Part shown: in pieces, positions 5,860 through 12,413 of the stretch
Layout: every line of letters starts with the position of its first letter
How positions within the stretch are numbered: position 1 is the first letter of the stretch
From: Chloroflexota bacterium
GTDB taxonomy: Bacteria > Chloroflexota > Dehalococcoidia > Lucifugimonadales > VGZR01
Length of the DNA: 12,413 nucleotides
Reading direction: 5' to 3'
NCBI GenBank assembly: GCA_027625225.1
Contig: JAQBWG010000025.1
Span: 1-12,413, forward strand
Program-made: the position numbers and the translations under genes
Notes under the pieces: model-generated
What the model saw: only the letters and a program-made list of their open reading frames with translations
The model's database searches: none
Told to the model about the DNA's origin: nothing

Positions 5860-7254
5860 GTGACTACGCTTCGCCAACGCTTGCAAGCTCCATCGTCCAA
5901 GGTCTGGCGTCTCGTTCTCGTCGCCTTGCTGATTGGCATGGGCCTCATGAGCCTGTTCGGCATGGACAGCCTGGTTGCCCAATCGCAGACCTCGCGAGCA
6001 AGTGTCATTACCATCGAAGACACCATTCAGTCCAGAACGGCTAAATTCCTTGCACGAGGCATAGACGCCGCCACCGAGCAAGGCTCCGCACTGCTCATCG
6101 TGCAACTGGACACCCCGGGCGGTCTGTTGAGTTCCACACGCGACATGGTCGAGGAAATCATGGCCTCACCTATACCGGTGGTCGTGTTTGTAGCGCCGTC
6201 CGGCGCACAGGCCGCTTCGGCGGGGACGTTCATACTGGCATCGGGTCATGTAGCGGCGATGGCGCCATCCACCAATGTCGGGGCCGCGTCGCCGGTGAGC
6301 GGAAGCGGGGAAGACCTGCCGGATACGCTGAAGTCGAAGGCGACCCAGGACGCCGCTGCGTTTTTGCGGAGTATCGCGGAGGAACGCGGCAGAAACTCCG
6401 ATGCACTTGAGGCCACCGTGCTGGAAGCGAAGGCATACACCGCAATCGAAGCGCTCAATCTGGGTGTCATAAATCTGGTGGCCCGGGATTTAGACGACCT
6501 TTTAGATCAACTTCACGGGCGGCATATAGCTCTTTCTGGCAGGGACGTAGTATTGAACACTACTGGGATGCGAGTGGTTGATATCAACAAAACCCCTCTC
6601 GAACACTTCCTCGGTTTTCTGGCGAGCCCCAATATCGCGTTTCTACTGCTTGCCCTAGGTGCACTGGGCATCGTTATCGAGTTGTTCAATTTCGGGATGT
6701 TAGTTCCCGGCGTCATCGGCGGGATTTTGCTTGCGCTCGGCCTGGTCGGAATAGGTAACCTGCCGGTGAACTGGGCAGCGTTCGGTCTGCTGGCGTTCTC
6801 GATGCTGCTCATTTATCTGGAGATACAGGCTCCGGGGTTCGGCATTTTCGGAGTGGGCGCCATCATCAGCTTCATCATCGGCGCGTTCTTTTTGTTCGGG
6901 CGATTCAGTTTCGACTCACCGGCGATAGATAGCCCCAGTTTTCGGGTGAGCATCTGGTTAATCGCGGTAATCACCGCGTTGATGGCAGGCATATTTGCAC
7001 TGTTCCTACGATTCGCGTCGCAGGCCCAGAAAATCCACTATCCATCGGGTATATCGACCATTGTGGGCGATGCCGGTGTTGTAATGACAGCGATAGCACC
7101 GCGTGGTACAGTCCGTGTAGATGGAGAGCTTTGGAGTGCAGTATCCGACAGCGATACAGCTATCGCCAAAGGCGCCTCCATCGTCGTCGAAAGCATTAGC
7201 GGCGTCACTTTGAAAGTGCGTCCAGTAGAGGCAAAAGAGGAGACTTCATTATGA
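5860..7254 (+). CDS. nfeD: NfeD-family membrane protease (ClpP-class serine protease domain plus NfeD C-terminus)
   Basis: The 464-residue protein has the full NfeD1b architecture. An N-terminal signal/anchor helix (17-39, possible cleavage after Ala40) is followed by a ClpP/SppA-like protease domain (about 47-235) and a multi-helix membrane region (about 254-347 and 364-386). A soluble OB-fold-like NfeD domain (about 394-456) ends the protein. Protease hallmarks: DTPGG (84-88), then Ser120 in QAASAG, with the likely general-base Lys160 in KSKAT, 40 residues later, as in the archaeal PH1510 Ser-Lys dyad. NfeD1b proteases are genetically and functionally tied to SPFH/stomatin partners, whose hydrophobic C-terminal region they cleave; the SPFH gene is next, overlapping by ATGA. 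GTG at 5860 is chosen for its GGGAAGG ribosome-binding site and because the signal helix follows directly. Local GC is lower than in the dehydrogenase region. Confidence 0.92.
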   Translation: MTTLRQRLQAPSSKVWRLVLVALLIGMGLMSLFGMDSLVAQSQTSRASVITIEDTIQSRTAKFLARGIDAATEQGSALLIVQLDTPGGLLSSTRDMVEEIMASPIPVVVFVAPSGAQAASAGTFILASGHVAAMAPSTNVGAASPVSGSGEDLPDTLKSKATQDAAAFLRSIAEERGRNSDALEATVLEAKAYTAIEALNLGVINLVARDLDDLLDQLHGRHIALSGRDVVLNTTGMRVVDINKTPLEHFLGFLASPNIAFLLLALGALGIVIELFNFGMLVPGVIGGILLALGLVGIGNLPVNWAAFGLLAFSMLLIYLEIQAPGFGIFGVGAIISFIIGAFFLFGRFSFDSPAIDSPSFRVSIWLIAVITALMAGIFALFLRFASQAQKIHYPSGISTIVGDAGVVMTAIAPRGTVRVDGELWSAVSDSDTAIAKGASIVVESISGVTLKVRPVEAKEETSL

Positions 7255-8111
7255 TTCCCTATATCAAAATTGTTAAGCAATATGAGCGGCTCGGCGTTTT
7301 TTGGCTGGGCCGCTTTGTGGGTATGAAAAGCCCCGGCCTGCAAATCATGTTATGGCCTTTCCATAAATCGCAAATCATTGACCTGCGGGAAACGGTCATT
7401 GACATCCCTCGCCAAACGAGCATCACGCAAGACAATGCCCCAATCGATATCGACTTTCTCATATATCTCCGGGTGATGGAGAATGAAGCTGAAAGGGCCA
7501 TCATCGAAGTGGTGGACTACGGCTCGGCAGTGGTGGGTATCGCAACGACAACTCTCCGTGCGGTCATCGGCGACCTTACGCTTGACGAGGTTCTATCGCA
7601 GCGTGAACGCATCAACGAGTCACTGCGCCAAAAGCTGGACGACGTCACCGCGCGTTGGGGCATCAAAGTCACGCAAGTTGAAATCCGTGAGGTTGAGCCT
7701 CCTCAGGAAGTCCAGGTGGCGATGAACCGGCAAATGTCCGCAGAGCGTGTCCGCCGTGCGGTCATCATCGAAGCCGAAGGCAGCCGGCAGGCGGCCATCA
7801 CCGTCGCAGAGGGCGCGAAACAGTCGGCCATCCTGAACGCTGAGGGCAAGCGGCAGGCCGAAATCCTCCAAGCCGAAGGCGACCAGCAGGCGGCGGTTCT
7901 GCGGGCCGAGGGTTTCAGCAACGCCTTGGAACAAATCAACAAGGTAGCAGAGGGAATTGCCTCCAATACCCTGAGCCTACAGTATTTCGATACGTTGAAG
8001 AATCTGGGCAACAGCCCGGCTACGAAATACATCTTCCCGATGGAATTCACGAACATGTTGAAGCCGTTCCTGGAAAAGACGATGGGACAGGCGGACGATA
8101 AGAAGAAGTAG
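7251..8111 (+). CDS. SPFH/stomatin-like (slipin) protein lacking the usual N-terminal membrane helix
   Basis: This 286-residue protein is a stomatin/prohibitin-family (SPFH) member, the partner of NfeD proteases in membrane microdomains and membrane quality control. The SPFH core runs from IVKQYERLGVFWLGRF (7-22) through IDLRETVIDIP (43-53), TTTLRAVIGDLTLDEVL (99-115) and VTQVEIREVEPP (140-151). An unusually regular helix follows, with units of exactly 11 residues starting at 174, 185, 196, 207 and 218, each containing AEG; it should form a coiled coil. The C-terminal segment (about 250-275) is mildly hydrophobic and ends in a Lys-rich tail. Family members usually begin with a 20-residue membrane helix; here the SPFH fold starts almost at residue 5, so the anchor is missing. 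The ATG overlaps the nfeD stop (ATGA, 7251-7254), implying translational coupling. Confidence 0.9.
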   Translation: MIPYIKIVKQYERLGVFWLGRFVGMKSPGLQIMLWPFHKSQIIDLRETVIDIPRQTSITQDNAPIDIDFLIYLRVMENEAERAIIEVVDYGSAVVGIATTTLRAVIGDLTLDEVLSQRERINESLRQKLDDVTARWGIKVTQVEIREVEPPQEVQVAMNRQMSAERVRRAVIIEAEGSRQAAITVAEGAKQSAILNAEGKRQAEILQAEGDQQAAVLRAEGFSNALEQINKVAEGIASNTLSLQYFDTLKNLGNSPATKYIFPMEFTNMLKPFLEKTMGQADDKKK

Positions 8112-8113
8112 TC

Positions 8114-9031
8114 GTGGCGGAGAAGTTCCCAGCAAAAGAGGGCTTCATCCCATTCCACGGATACAAGACGTGGTATCGCATCGTGGGCGAGGACACGCCG
8201 GGTAAACTACCGCTGCTGTGTCTGCACGGCGGGCCGGGTGCGACGCACGACTACCTGGAGCCGCTGGAGGATATGGCGGCGACGGGACGGCGAGTAATCT
8301 TTTACGACCAGCTGGGTTGCGGGAATTCCGACCAGCCGCACGACCCGTCCATGTGGACGATTCCGCTGTTCATCGACGAGCTAAACACCGTACGGCGTGA
8401 ACTCGGTCTCGACAACGTGCACTTGCTGGGCCAATCGTGGGGTGGGTTGCTGTCGCTGGATTACATTCTCAGAAAGCCGAAGGGCGTGGCGAGCATGACG
8501 CTGGCCAGCACTGCGGCGAGCATCGAGGAGTGGGTTGTAGAAGCCGACCGGCTGCGGACGGAACTGCCAGGCGATGTACAGGCAACGCTGCTGAAGCACG
8601 AGGCGGCGGGCACGACGAATCACCCGGAGTACGAGAAGGCGACGGATGTGTTCAACCGGCGGCATCTGTGTCGGATGGATCCGTGGCCGGACTACGTGGT
8701 GAGCGCATTCACCAAGCTGGCCGCGAACCCCGAGGTGTACCACACCATGTGGGGGCCGAACGAGTTCAATGTGACGGGCACGCTGCGGCCGTGGAACGTG
8801 CGTGACCGATTACACGAGATACAGGTGCCGACGCTTGTAACGTCGGGTGAATATGACGAGGCGACACCGTCCATCAGCGAGACGCTGCACAGGGGCATCG
8901 CGGGGTCGAAGCTAAAGATATTCGACGACAGCTCGCATATGTGCCATGCGGAGCAGAAGGATGAGTACCTGCGGGTGCTGACCGAGTTTCTGGACGGGGT
9001 GGAGGGAATCGTAAAATTTAACAGCAAGTAG
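8114..9031 (+). CDS. Alpha/beta hydrolase, proline iminopeptidase family
   Basis: This 305-residue protein has the fold and motifs of peptidase family S33 prolyl aminopeptidases (proline-specific peptidase, tricorn-interacting factor F1 type), which release N-terminal proline or other residues from short peptides. The oxyanion-hole motif HGGPG is at 38-42. The nucleophile elbow GQSWGG places Ser108. The acid is Asp248 in SGEYDEAT and the base His275 in DDSSHMCH. A helical cap lies at about 135-225. There is no signal peptide, so it is likely cytoplasmic. The start is GTG at 8114, 2 bp after the SPFH stop, so it is probably the last gene of the nfeD-SPFH transcript and could further degrade peptides from the membrane protease (inference). 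Relatives include epoxide hydrolases and esterases; the HGGPG motif favours the peptidase family. Confidence 0.85.
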   Translation: MAEKFPAKEGFIPFHGYKTWYRIVGEDTPGKLPLLCLHGGPGATHDYLEPLEDMAATGRRVIFYDQLGCGNSDQPHDPSMWTIPLFIDELNTVRRELGLDNVHLLGQSWGGLLSLDYILRKPKGVASMTLASTAASIEEWVVEADRLRTELPGDVQATLLKHEAAGTTNHPEYEKATDVFNRRHLCRMDPWPDYVVSAFTKLAANPEVYHTMWGPNEFNVTGTLRPWNVRDRLHEIQVPTLVTSGEYDEATPSISETLHRGIAGSKLKIFDDSSHMCHAEQKDEYLRVLTEFLDGVEGIVKFNSK

Positions 9032-9055
9032 TCTGCTCTAGTAAAATATAGAGCA
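9018..9055 (+). promoter_or_regulatory. Candidate promoter with overlapping inverted repeat for the dGTPase gene
   Basis: TTAACA (9018-9023) and TAAAAT (9042-9047), 18 bp apart, resemble sigma-70 -35 and -10 boxes. A 7-bp perfect inverted repeat (9034-9040 with 9049-9055, 8-nt loop) brackets the -10 box, as an operator would. The ATG at 9058 lies only 10 nt after the -10 box and no Shine-Dalgarno is seen, so the transcript may be leaderless. Confidence 0.4.
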
Positions 9056-9057
9056 CT

Positions 9058-10347
9058 ATGAAAAAAATTTCGCCATCTGTTAAGTATAATCCGCAAGACA
9101 AAGCGCGTCAGGTCACAGAAAAAGGTAAGGGTGATGAAGAACGTAGCCCTTTTGAAATTGACCGCTCACGAGTAATCCATTCAGCCGCCTTTCGAAGACT
9201 ACAGGGTAAAACTCAAGTGTTTGCCCCTCGAGAAGGAGACTTCTTCCGAACTCGACTTACTCATTCACTGGAAGTTGCACAGGTTGCCAAAGGAATTGCC
9301 CTTCGGTGTAATGCCGATACAGACCTGGCTGAAACTGCAGCATTAATTCACGACCTAGGCCATCCTCCTTTTGGTCACGCAGGAGGAGAAGAGCTTAAAA
9401 CCCTTATGGAGGATTTTGGAGGTTTTGAAGCTAACGCTCAAAATCTAAGACTATTAACAAAACTAGAAAAGAAAGCAGCGAATCACCAGGGGCTTAATCT
9501 GACGAGAGCAACAATCGATGCCCAATTGAAATACAAAATCCTTTTCCCAAAGGATAAGAAGAAATTCATCTATGCAGAAGACAAAGACCTAGCTGATTGG
9601 GCAGGAATCAACTCTTTTCCCTCTTCTGATTCCCAGGCATTGGAATGCCAAATCATGGATTGGGCTGATGAAGTCTCGTACGCTGTTCATGACCTCGAAG
9701 ACGGCATTCATGCAGGATTTATTGATACACGTACTCTTGCAAAAAGCCAACTGTCTCAATCGATTCTTCAAGCGGGAAATATCCAAACCAAGGCAACCCG
9801 ACTCAATCTCTCCTCTAGGAAAGTAGAGGAACTTTGGGAGAGTTTGAGTAAGGACATTGGAGGCCCTCTGCGAAAGATGGAGTTTGATGCCACACATCAA
9901 GAAGCTAGAGCACTTAGAAAAACTCTTACGAGTCAGTTAATCGGAAAATATATCCATGCGACAAAGAGAACTTTAAGAACAGGAGCCCAAGGAGTTGTTA
10001 AGTCGGAACGATACTTGTATGAGGTGAGTATTGAACCTGAAATTCGTTTAGAAGTTTCCCTCTTGAATCAATTAATCTGGAAGACAATTATTGAAATTCC
10101 TCAAGTTTTCACTTTGGAATCTAAAGCTCGATATCTTCTGGCAAAGATTTTCTTCCGTTTGATGCAAGAAGATGGACACAAGCTACTACCTAGTGATTGG
10201 CAAGAGCTTATATTAGACCCAAATAATGAACACGAGAAAGCTCGGGTAGTATGCGATTATATTTCTGGCATGACCGACACTTATGCTCAGAATTTGTACT
10301 CTCGCCTTTACTTACCCGATGAGGGCTCTGTCTACACAGTAATGTAG
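9058..10347 (+). CDS. dgt: dGTPase (deoxyguanosine triphosphate triphosphohydrolase), HD-domain protein
   Basis: This 429-residue HD-superfamily protein hydrolyses dGTP (often other dNTPs) to the nucleoside and triphosphate, controlling the dNTP pool and sometimes limiting phage. Family motifs: RSRVIHSAAFRRLQGKTQVF (36-55), RTRLTHSLEVAQVA (64-77) with metal-binding His69, HDLGHPPFGHAG (98-109) with the HD pair His98-Asp99, and MDWADEVSYAVHDLEDG (200-216) with the last metal-binding Asp204. Length is normal. Base composition is markedly poorer in GC (about 32-50% by line, against 60-70% in flanking genes) and codons favour A/T endings, so transfer is likely. It follows the hydrolase stop by 26 bp but has its own candidate promoter and no Shine-Dalgarno. 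It converges on uvrC, stopping 16 bp from the uvrC stop, with no terminator hairpin visible between them. Confidence 0.92.
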   Translation: MKKISPSVKYNPQDKARQVTEKGKGDEERSPFEIDRSRVIHSAAFRRLQGKTQVFAPREGDFFRTRLTHSLEVAQVAKGIALRCNADTDLAETAALIHDLGHPPFGHAGGEELKTLMEDFGGFEANAQNLRLLTKLEKKAANHQGLNLTRATIDAQLKYKILFPKDKKKFIYAEDKDLADWAGINSFPSSDSQALECQIMDWADEVSYAVHDLEDGIHAGFIDTRTLAKSQLSQSILQAGNIQTKATRLNLSSRKVEELWESLSKDIGGPLRKMEFDATHQEARALRKTLTSQLIGKYIHATKRTLRTGAQGVVKSERYLYEVSIEPEIRLEVSLLNQLIWKTIIEIPQVFTLESKARYLLAKIFFRLMQEDGHKLLPSDWQELILDPNNEHEKARVVCDYISGMTDTYAQNLYSRLYLPDEGSVYTVM

Positions 10348-10363
10348 GTATGTATAAGTAGAT

Positions 10364-12235
10364 TTATAAGTACTCTTTCACTTTGCGGGCCATGGTGAGG
10401 GTCATGCCGGGCACGCTGGCGATGTCTTCCAACGATGCTTCGCGTATGCCTGCTGTTGAACCAAATCTCTTCAACAACATCTTGCGTCGCTTGGGGCCAA
10501 TGCCCGGCACGAGGTCGAGGGCAGACTGTACCGAGGCTTTAGAACGACGCTGGCGGTGGAAGGTGATGGCGAAGCGGTGGGCTTCGTCGCGGGCGCGCTG
10601 CACGAGGAAGAGAGCAGGGGAGGTTCGCGGTAGGACGATGGGGTCGGGGTCGTGCGGGACGAACAACTCTTCGTTCTCCTTGGCCAGGCTGGCGAGCGGT
10701 ACGTCGTTGGTGCTGATGCCCAATTCGAGGAATACCTGTAGCGCTGCGCCGAGATGACCCTTGCCGCCGTCTATCAGTACGAGGTCGGGCGTCTTGCCCC
10801 ACGATGTCGTGTCCGGTTCGACCGCCGATGAGCCGTTGGTAGTCTGCTCGCCATCGGTAGCAGTGGGCTGCATGCGCTTGAAGCGGCGGGTGAGCACCTC
10901 ACGCATCATGGAGTAGTCGTCTATGCCTTCGACGTTCTTCACTTTGAAGCGGCGGTAGTCGGAGTTTTTCGACTTGCCGTCCTCGACGACCACCATGCTG
11001 CCGACGGGGTTGGTGCCCTGGATGTTGGAGATGTCGTAGCATTCGATGCGGTTGGGCAGACGGGGTAGGCTGAGCGCTTCCTGCAGTTCTTCGAGCGCAT
11101 CGGAGAAGCTCATAGTGTCGGCCTGTTTGACTTTGAGGTGTTCCAGGCCCTGGATAGCGTTCTCGGCGACCATCTTCACCAATCGCAGCTTTTCGCCGCG
11201 CTGCGGCACCTGGACGTCGACGACTCCCTCACGTTTCGAGCGGAGCCACGATTCGACGGCGGCCTGGTCTTCGAGCGGGTATTGGGTGAGGATGCGCCGT
11301 GGGACGTAGGGGTTGGCGTCGTAGAACTGCTCGACGAAAGCGGTGAGGGTTTGGGCGGGCGAATCTTCTTCGGCGTTCTCCATGATGAAGTTGTCCCGAC
11401 CGATAAGCTTGCCTTGCCGGATGAAGAACACTTCCACCCAGGCCTCGTTGCGCTGAGTCGCCAGCGCGATGACGTCTATGTTTTCGTTGCTGAGACTGAG
11501 AACTTTCTGGCCTTCGTGCACCCGCTCGATGGCACGTAACTGGTCACGGAGAGCAGCGGCGCGTTCGTACTCCAGTTTCTCCGCCGCTTCGTTCATGCCG
11601 GAGTTGATGGCATTGACCACTTCTTTGGTTTTGCCTTCGAGAAAGAGCGACACTTGGTCGATAATCTTCCCGTAGTCCTGCTTGCTCGATTCGCCGATGC
11701 ATGGGCCAACGCAGCGCTTGATGTAGTAGTCGAGGCAGGGACGGGGGTCGGTGCCGGTAATAGCTTTGGTACAGGAGCGGTAGGGGAAAAGTTTCTTCAA
11801 CAAAGCGAGTGTGCTGCGGACGCTACCCGCACTGGCGAACGGCCCGAAGTAACGGGCGCCGTCCTTCAACACGCGGCGGGTAATGTAGACCTGGGGAAAC
11901 TCTTCGGTGGGGTCTATCTTGATGAACGGATAGCTTTTGTCGTCTTTGAGACGGGCGTTGTAGGCAGGACGGTGGCGCTTGATGAGGTTGCATTCGAGTA
12001 GCAGCGCCTCTTGCTCCGACTCGGTGACGATGTACTCGAAGTCGGTGACCTGCGAGACCATGGCGAGCACTTTGGGCGCAAGTCCAACGGGGCTCTGGAA
12101 GTAGGAGCGGAGACGGTTGCGCAGGCTCGACGCCTTACCCACGTAAAGCACTTTGGCATCGGTGTCGTGCATGATGTAGACACCGGGTTTGGTCGGCGTG
12201 GCCCGCAGTCTTTCGGTGAATGTTTGAGTAACCAT
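10364..12235 (-). CDS. uvrC: Excinuclease ABC subunit C
   Basis: This 623-residue protein is a complete UvrC, the nuclease that makes both incisions in nucleotide excision repair after UvrA/UvrB damage recognition. The N-terminal GIY-YIG domain (about 14-92) has GVY (18-20) and YVG (31-33). Four cysteines (155, 167, 175, 179; spacing 11, 7, 3) match the Fe-S cluster ligands described for UvrC. The UVR helix pair that binds UvrB is at about 202-238. The RNase H-like endonuclease domain has ECYDISNIQG (398-407, Asp401), VEGIDDY (435-441), LIDGGKG (487-493, Asp489) and His553. A Thr/Ser/Glu-rich linker (about 457-480) interrupts this domain. Two helix-hairpin-helix motifs end the protein (575-621, with VPGIGPKRR). 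ATG at 12235 is preceded by GAGG about 12 nt upstream. High GC matches the main genome, unlike its convergent neighbour dgt. Confidence 0.97.
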   Translation of the reverse strand: MVTQTFTERLRATPTKPGVYIMHDTDAKVLYVGKASSLRNRLRSYFQSPVGLAPKVLAMVSQVTDFEYIVTESEQEALLLECNLIKRHRPAYNARLKDDKSYPFIKIDPTEEFPQVYITRRVLKDGARYFGPFASAGSVRSTLALLKKLFPYRSCTKAITGTDPRPCLDYYIKRCVGPCIGESSKQDYGKIIDQVSLFLEGKTKEVVNAINSGMNEAAEKLEYERAAALRDQLRAIERVHEGQKVLSLSNENIDVIALATQRNEAWVEVFFIRQGKLIGRDNFIMENAEEDSPAQTLTAFVEQFYDANPYVPRRILTQYPLEDQAAVESWLRSKREGVVDVQVPQRGEKLRLVKMVAENAIQGLEHLKVKQADTMSFSDALEELQEALSLPRLPNRIECYDISNIQGTNPVGSMVVVEDGKSKNSDYRRFKVKNVEGIDDYSMMREVLTRRFKRMQPTATDGEQTTNGSSAVEPDTTSWGKTPDLVLIDGGKGHLGAALQVFLELGISTNDVPLASLAKENEELFVPHDPDPIVLPRTSPALFLVQRARDEAHRFAITFHRQRRSKASVQSALDLVPGIGPKRRKMLLKRFGSTAGIREASLEDIASVPGMTLTMARKVKEYL

Positions 12236-12249
12236 GCTTGCCTTGTCCT

Positions 12250-12269
12250 CGCTCCCGATATCAGGAGCG
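12250..12269. promoter_or_regulatory. Inverted repeat in the uvrC leader
   Basis: Arms 12250-12255 and 12264-12269 are perfect reverse complements (6 bp, 8-nt loop), 14 bp upstream of the uvrC ATG on the minus strand and overlapping the likely Shine-Dalgarno GAGG (12248-12251). It could be an operator or a leader hairpin, or chance. Confidence 0.3.
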
Positions 12270-12301
12270 CTTAGGAAAACAGCGTAACAGATTTTCTGGG
12301 G

Positions 12302-12334
12302 AAAACAGAACGGGCCGGAGACATCTCCGGCCCG
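12302..12334 (-). terminator. Rho-independent terminator of the minus-strand gene at the right edge
   Basis: An 11-bp perfect GC-rich stem (12311-12321 with 12324-12334, 2 unpaired bases in the middle) is followed on the minus strand by TTCTGTTTT (12310 down to 12302). It lies 20 bp after the stop codon of the edge gene and ahead of uvrC, so uvrC should have its own promoter between about 12236 and 12300. Confidence 0.75.
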
Positions 12335-12354
12335 GTTCTACGAAGCTGCGAGAG

Positions 12355-12413
12355 TTATCGAAGGATAAAGGTGAGCGCCACTAACACGATTACCATGATT
12401 GCCAAGAGGAATC
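12355..12413 (-). CDS. C-terminal end of a membrane protein (partial, cut by window edge)
   Basis: On the minus strand the frame entering at 12411 reads FLLAIMVIVLVALTFILR and stops with TAA at 12357-12355. Eighteen nearly all hydrophobic residues ending in Arg look like the last membrane helix of a protein or a very small membrane protein; an internal ATG sits at 12396-12394. The strong terminator 20 bp downstream in the same orientation supports it as a real gene end. The other minus-strand frames give either a quick stop or a polar peptide. Identity cannot be judged from this fragment. Confidence 0.55.
   Translation of the reverse strand, partial: FLLAIMVIVLVALTFILR

Noticed and set aside
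11138..12001. Plus-strand open frames opposite uvrC
   Set aside because: UvrC is complete on the minus strand with all catalytic residues; these are shadows.

Overview
The window looks like a chromosomal segment of a GC-rich, free-living bacterium. The gene mix suggests Chloroflexota (Dehalococcoidia or SAR202-like): a PlsY-type acyltransferase beside D-2-hydroxyacid dehydrogenases, DivIVA-like coiled-coil proteins, an NfeD-SPFH pair, and dispersed G/C-tract hairpin repeats. That placement is inferred from general familiarity with these genomes; there is no rRNA or other marker gene here.

Left part (1-4000). A minus-strand membrane protein of the LPG-synthase-TM (flippase-like) family runs off the left edge. 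Diverging from it on the plus strand are a divergent PlsY homologue and, 11 bp later, a glyoxylate/hydroxypyruvate reductase-like dehydrogenase. A second D-2-hydroxyacid dehydrogenase follows. The non-coding DNA before plsY and before the second dehydrogenase carries two copies of one hairpin-rich repeat; the second copy appears split by about 70 bp of unrelated sequence.

Centre (4000-9031). Two tandem paralogues share a DivIVA-like N-terminus and long Ala/Glu/Lys coiled coils. The second ends in a fibronectin-III-like domain. They are followed by a ClpP-class NfeD membrane protease, an SPFH/stomatin protein overlapping it by the 4-bp ATGA, and an alpha/beta hydrolase of the proline iminopeptidase family 2 bp further on. 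The NfeD-SPFH pair is a known membrane-quality-control couple. Its SPFH member here has no N-terminal membrane anchor. The adjacent coiled-coil pair makes this the most interesting neighbourhood: possibly a membrane-associated scaffold/protease module (inference).

Right part (9031-12413). A dGTPase gene has strikingly low GC (about 40% in sampled lines, against about 60-70% around it), which suggests recent acquisition. It converges on a complete minus-strand uvrC with all expected catalytic and Fe-S residues. At the right edge, a strong hairpin followed by a T-rich tract on the minus strand terminates a gene whose last 18 hydrophobic codons are visible. The flanking genes are housekeeping (lipid synthesis, nucleotide pool, repair) and no mobile-element, CRISPR or phage gene is seen.
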